The translations under genes and the position numbers were made by a program. The notes beneath the pieces are model-generated. The model made no database searches. It saw nothing but the letters and a program-made list of their open reading frames with translations, and was not told the origin of the DNA. A stretch of DNA of 64,000 bases from Candidatus Micropelagos thuwalensis (GTDB taxonomy: Bacteria; Pseudomonadota; Alphaproteobacteria; RS24): assembly GCF_000469155.1 (NCBI RefSeq), contig NZ_AWXE01000004.1, positions 62,001 through 126,000 of the forward strand. The letters are read 5' to 3'. Positions within the stretch are counted from its first letter, which is position 1, and the number at the start of each line of letters is the position of its first letter. Shown piece by piece: positions 62,767 through 64,000 of the stretch.

Positions 62767-64000
62767 ATGAGGAAGGTTTTTTATGGCATTCTGATAGCTT
62801 TAATAATCAGCGGAGGTCTGGCTTGGGCCAACCGAGTCGAGCTGATGCTCTATATGGTCAAGAAAAAGTCTCAAGCCGAATACACCGTTGCGCCTAACCG
62901 GAAGATTGCCTGGAAACAGGGCCCAGCCACCCCTTCTGACAGTAATAGACCAAACATTGTGATGATCGTTTTGGACGACGTTGGCTACAATGATATCTCG
63001 GCATTCGGCGGCGGCATCGCAGGCGGACGTATCCAAACCCCGAATATCGACCGATTTATATCCGAGGGCGTCGTTTTCACCAACAGTTATGCCGGAAATG
63101 CTACTTGCTCGCCGTCTCGCGGCATGATCATGACTGGCCGCTACCAGACAACAACCGGTTATGAGTTCACTCCATTTCCTGGCGGTATGGGGGCACTTAT
63201 CACAATCGGCAACTCCATGAATAATGGCTTACCTAAAACCCTGCCCGGTCTTGAGAATAATATGGACTTTAATGATCAAGGCCTCCCGGGTGAAGAGGTT
63301 ACGTTGGCAGAAATTTTAAAAGATGAAGGTTATCATACCGTCCACATTGGCAAGTGGCATATGGGGCGAACAAACGGCATGGCGCCTAACGACCAGGGTT
63401 TTGACGAAAGCCTGCTGATGCACAGTGGCATGTATCTCCCCGAGGATCATCCGGATGTGGTCAATGCCAAGATCGAGTTTGATCCGATAGACAAATTCCT
63501 TTGGGCCAGGATGAGATACTCAGCCAGTTTCAATGATGCCAGCAACGATGATACGTTTGAGCCAGGCGGATATCTAACCGACTACTGGACAAATGAAAGC
63601 GTGAAGGTAATTGAAGCCAACAGGAATCGCCCTTTCTTTCTTTACCTGGCGCACTGGGGCACCCATACCCCGCTTCAGGCCACGCGCACGGATTACGAGG
63701 CCGTTGGTGATCTGGGCTCGCACACATTGCAGGTCTATGCAGCCATGATGCGGGCTATTGACCGCAGCGTTGGTCGGGTTTTGCAGGCGCTGGAAGATAC
63801 TGGTCAGACAGAAAACACCATTGTCGTTCTGACCAGCGACAATGGCGGCGTGGGCTATATCGGGCTTAATGATTTGAACGCCCCCTACAGAGGCTGGAAA
63901 CTGACCTTTTTTGAAGGCGGCCTGAAGGTCCCTGGGTTTATCAGGTGGCCAGCGGGACTGCCGGAAGGCGTGCAAATAGATGTACCAATGAGCCATATCG
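62767..64000 (+). CDS. sulfatase (arylsulfatase family), 3' part outside the window
   Basis: About 411 codons visible, running off the right edge. An N-terminal signal/anchor (FYGILIALIISGGLAW), then the type I sulfatase core: metal ligands in RPNIVMIVLDDVGYND (Asp70, Asp71), the formylglycine motif CSPSR at Cys114 (NATCSPSRGMIMTGRY), HIGKWHMGR, and HWGTHTPLQ with LTSDNGG further on. Cleaves a sulfate ester; needs a formylglycine-generating enzyme elsewhere. Divergent from the SDR. Confidence 0.93.
   Translation, partial: MRKVFYGILIALIISGGLAWANRVELMLYMVKKKSQAEYTVAPNRKIAWKQGPATPSDSNRPNIVMIVLDDVGYNDISAFGGGIAGGRIQTPNIDRFISEGVVFTNSYAGNATCSPSRGMIMTGRYQTTTGYEFTPFPGGMGALITIGNSMNNGLPKTLPGLENNMDFNDQGLPGEEVTLAEILKDEGYHTVHIGKWHMGRTNGMAPNDQGFDESLLMHSGMYLPEDHPDVVNAKIEFDPIDKFLWARMRYSASFNDASNDDTFEPGGYLTDYWTNESVKVIEANRNRPFFLYLAHWGTHTPLQATRTDYEAVGDLGSHTLQVYAAMMRAIDRSVGRVLQALEDTGQTENTIVVLTSDNGGVGYIGLNDLNAPYRGWKLTFFEGGLKVPGFIRWPAGLPEGVQIDVPMSHI

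Overview
The window looks like one contig of a marine alphaproteobacterium, probably related to the SAR116 group (Puniceispirillum-like). This is inferred, not proven, from the following: gene order purL-bolA-grxD, rplY-pth-ychF, DUF1285-NUDIX-DUF6111-cca and mreBCD-mrdAB; a Shemin-type 5-aminolevulinate synthase; a petABC cytochrome bc1 operon; and a proteorhodopsin.

Layout. 1-3.5 kb: end of purL, bolA, grxD, rplY, pth, ychF. 3.5-3.85 kb: a gene-free stretch with a long-range inverted repeat (candidate structured RNA). 4-6.8 kb: cytochrome bc1 on the minus strand. 7-7.6 kb: a small AT-rich insert (DUF6249-like membrane protein plus XRE regulator). 7.6-12.9 kb: hemF, the cca operon, an acetyltransferase and a Ca/Na antiporter. 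13-21 kb: a diiron protein, two acyl-CoA dehydrogenases, hemA-hemH (hemH frameshifted), a cold-shock protein, a dead DUF1330 gene and grxC. 21-26.5 kb: rod-shape operon mreB-mreC-mreD-mrdA-rodA. 26.5-33 kb: branched-chain amino acid genes leuA, ilvC, ilvN, ilvB, with a LysR regulator and a probable leuA attenuator. 33-40 kb: miaA/serB, degP, DUF2065, hflC, hflK, mrp. 40-42.5 kb: blue-tuned proteorhodopsin, two cyclic-nucleotide-binding-fold proteins, and a ribbon-helix-helix regulator facing a small secreted protein across two palindromes. 42.6-51 kb: a catabolic cluster resembling steroid or terpenoid degradation. 51.3-54 kb: a divergent PEP-carboxylase homologue. 54-60.5 kb: an AT-rich block (purT, hydrolase, NTF2-like protein, a TonB receptor with His/Asp-rich loops and its small Cys/His partner, a broken desaturase). 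60.8-64 kb: a desaturase, an SDR and the start of a sulfatase; a 23-bp motif is shared by the desaturase promoter and the SDR/sulfatase divergent promoter.

The most interesting candidates are: the shared 23-bp operator; the metal-acquisition pair (TonB receptor plus small CxxC/His protein); the RHH/palindrome/secreted-protein module; the PEPC homologue with altered active-site motifs; the leuA leader peptide; and the inverted-repeat RNA candidate after ychF. Three 1-nt indels, all in A/T homopolymers (hemH once, the minus-strand desaturase twice), may be sequencing errors rather than real gene decay. All functional names come from recognising families by eye; no database search was run.
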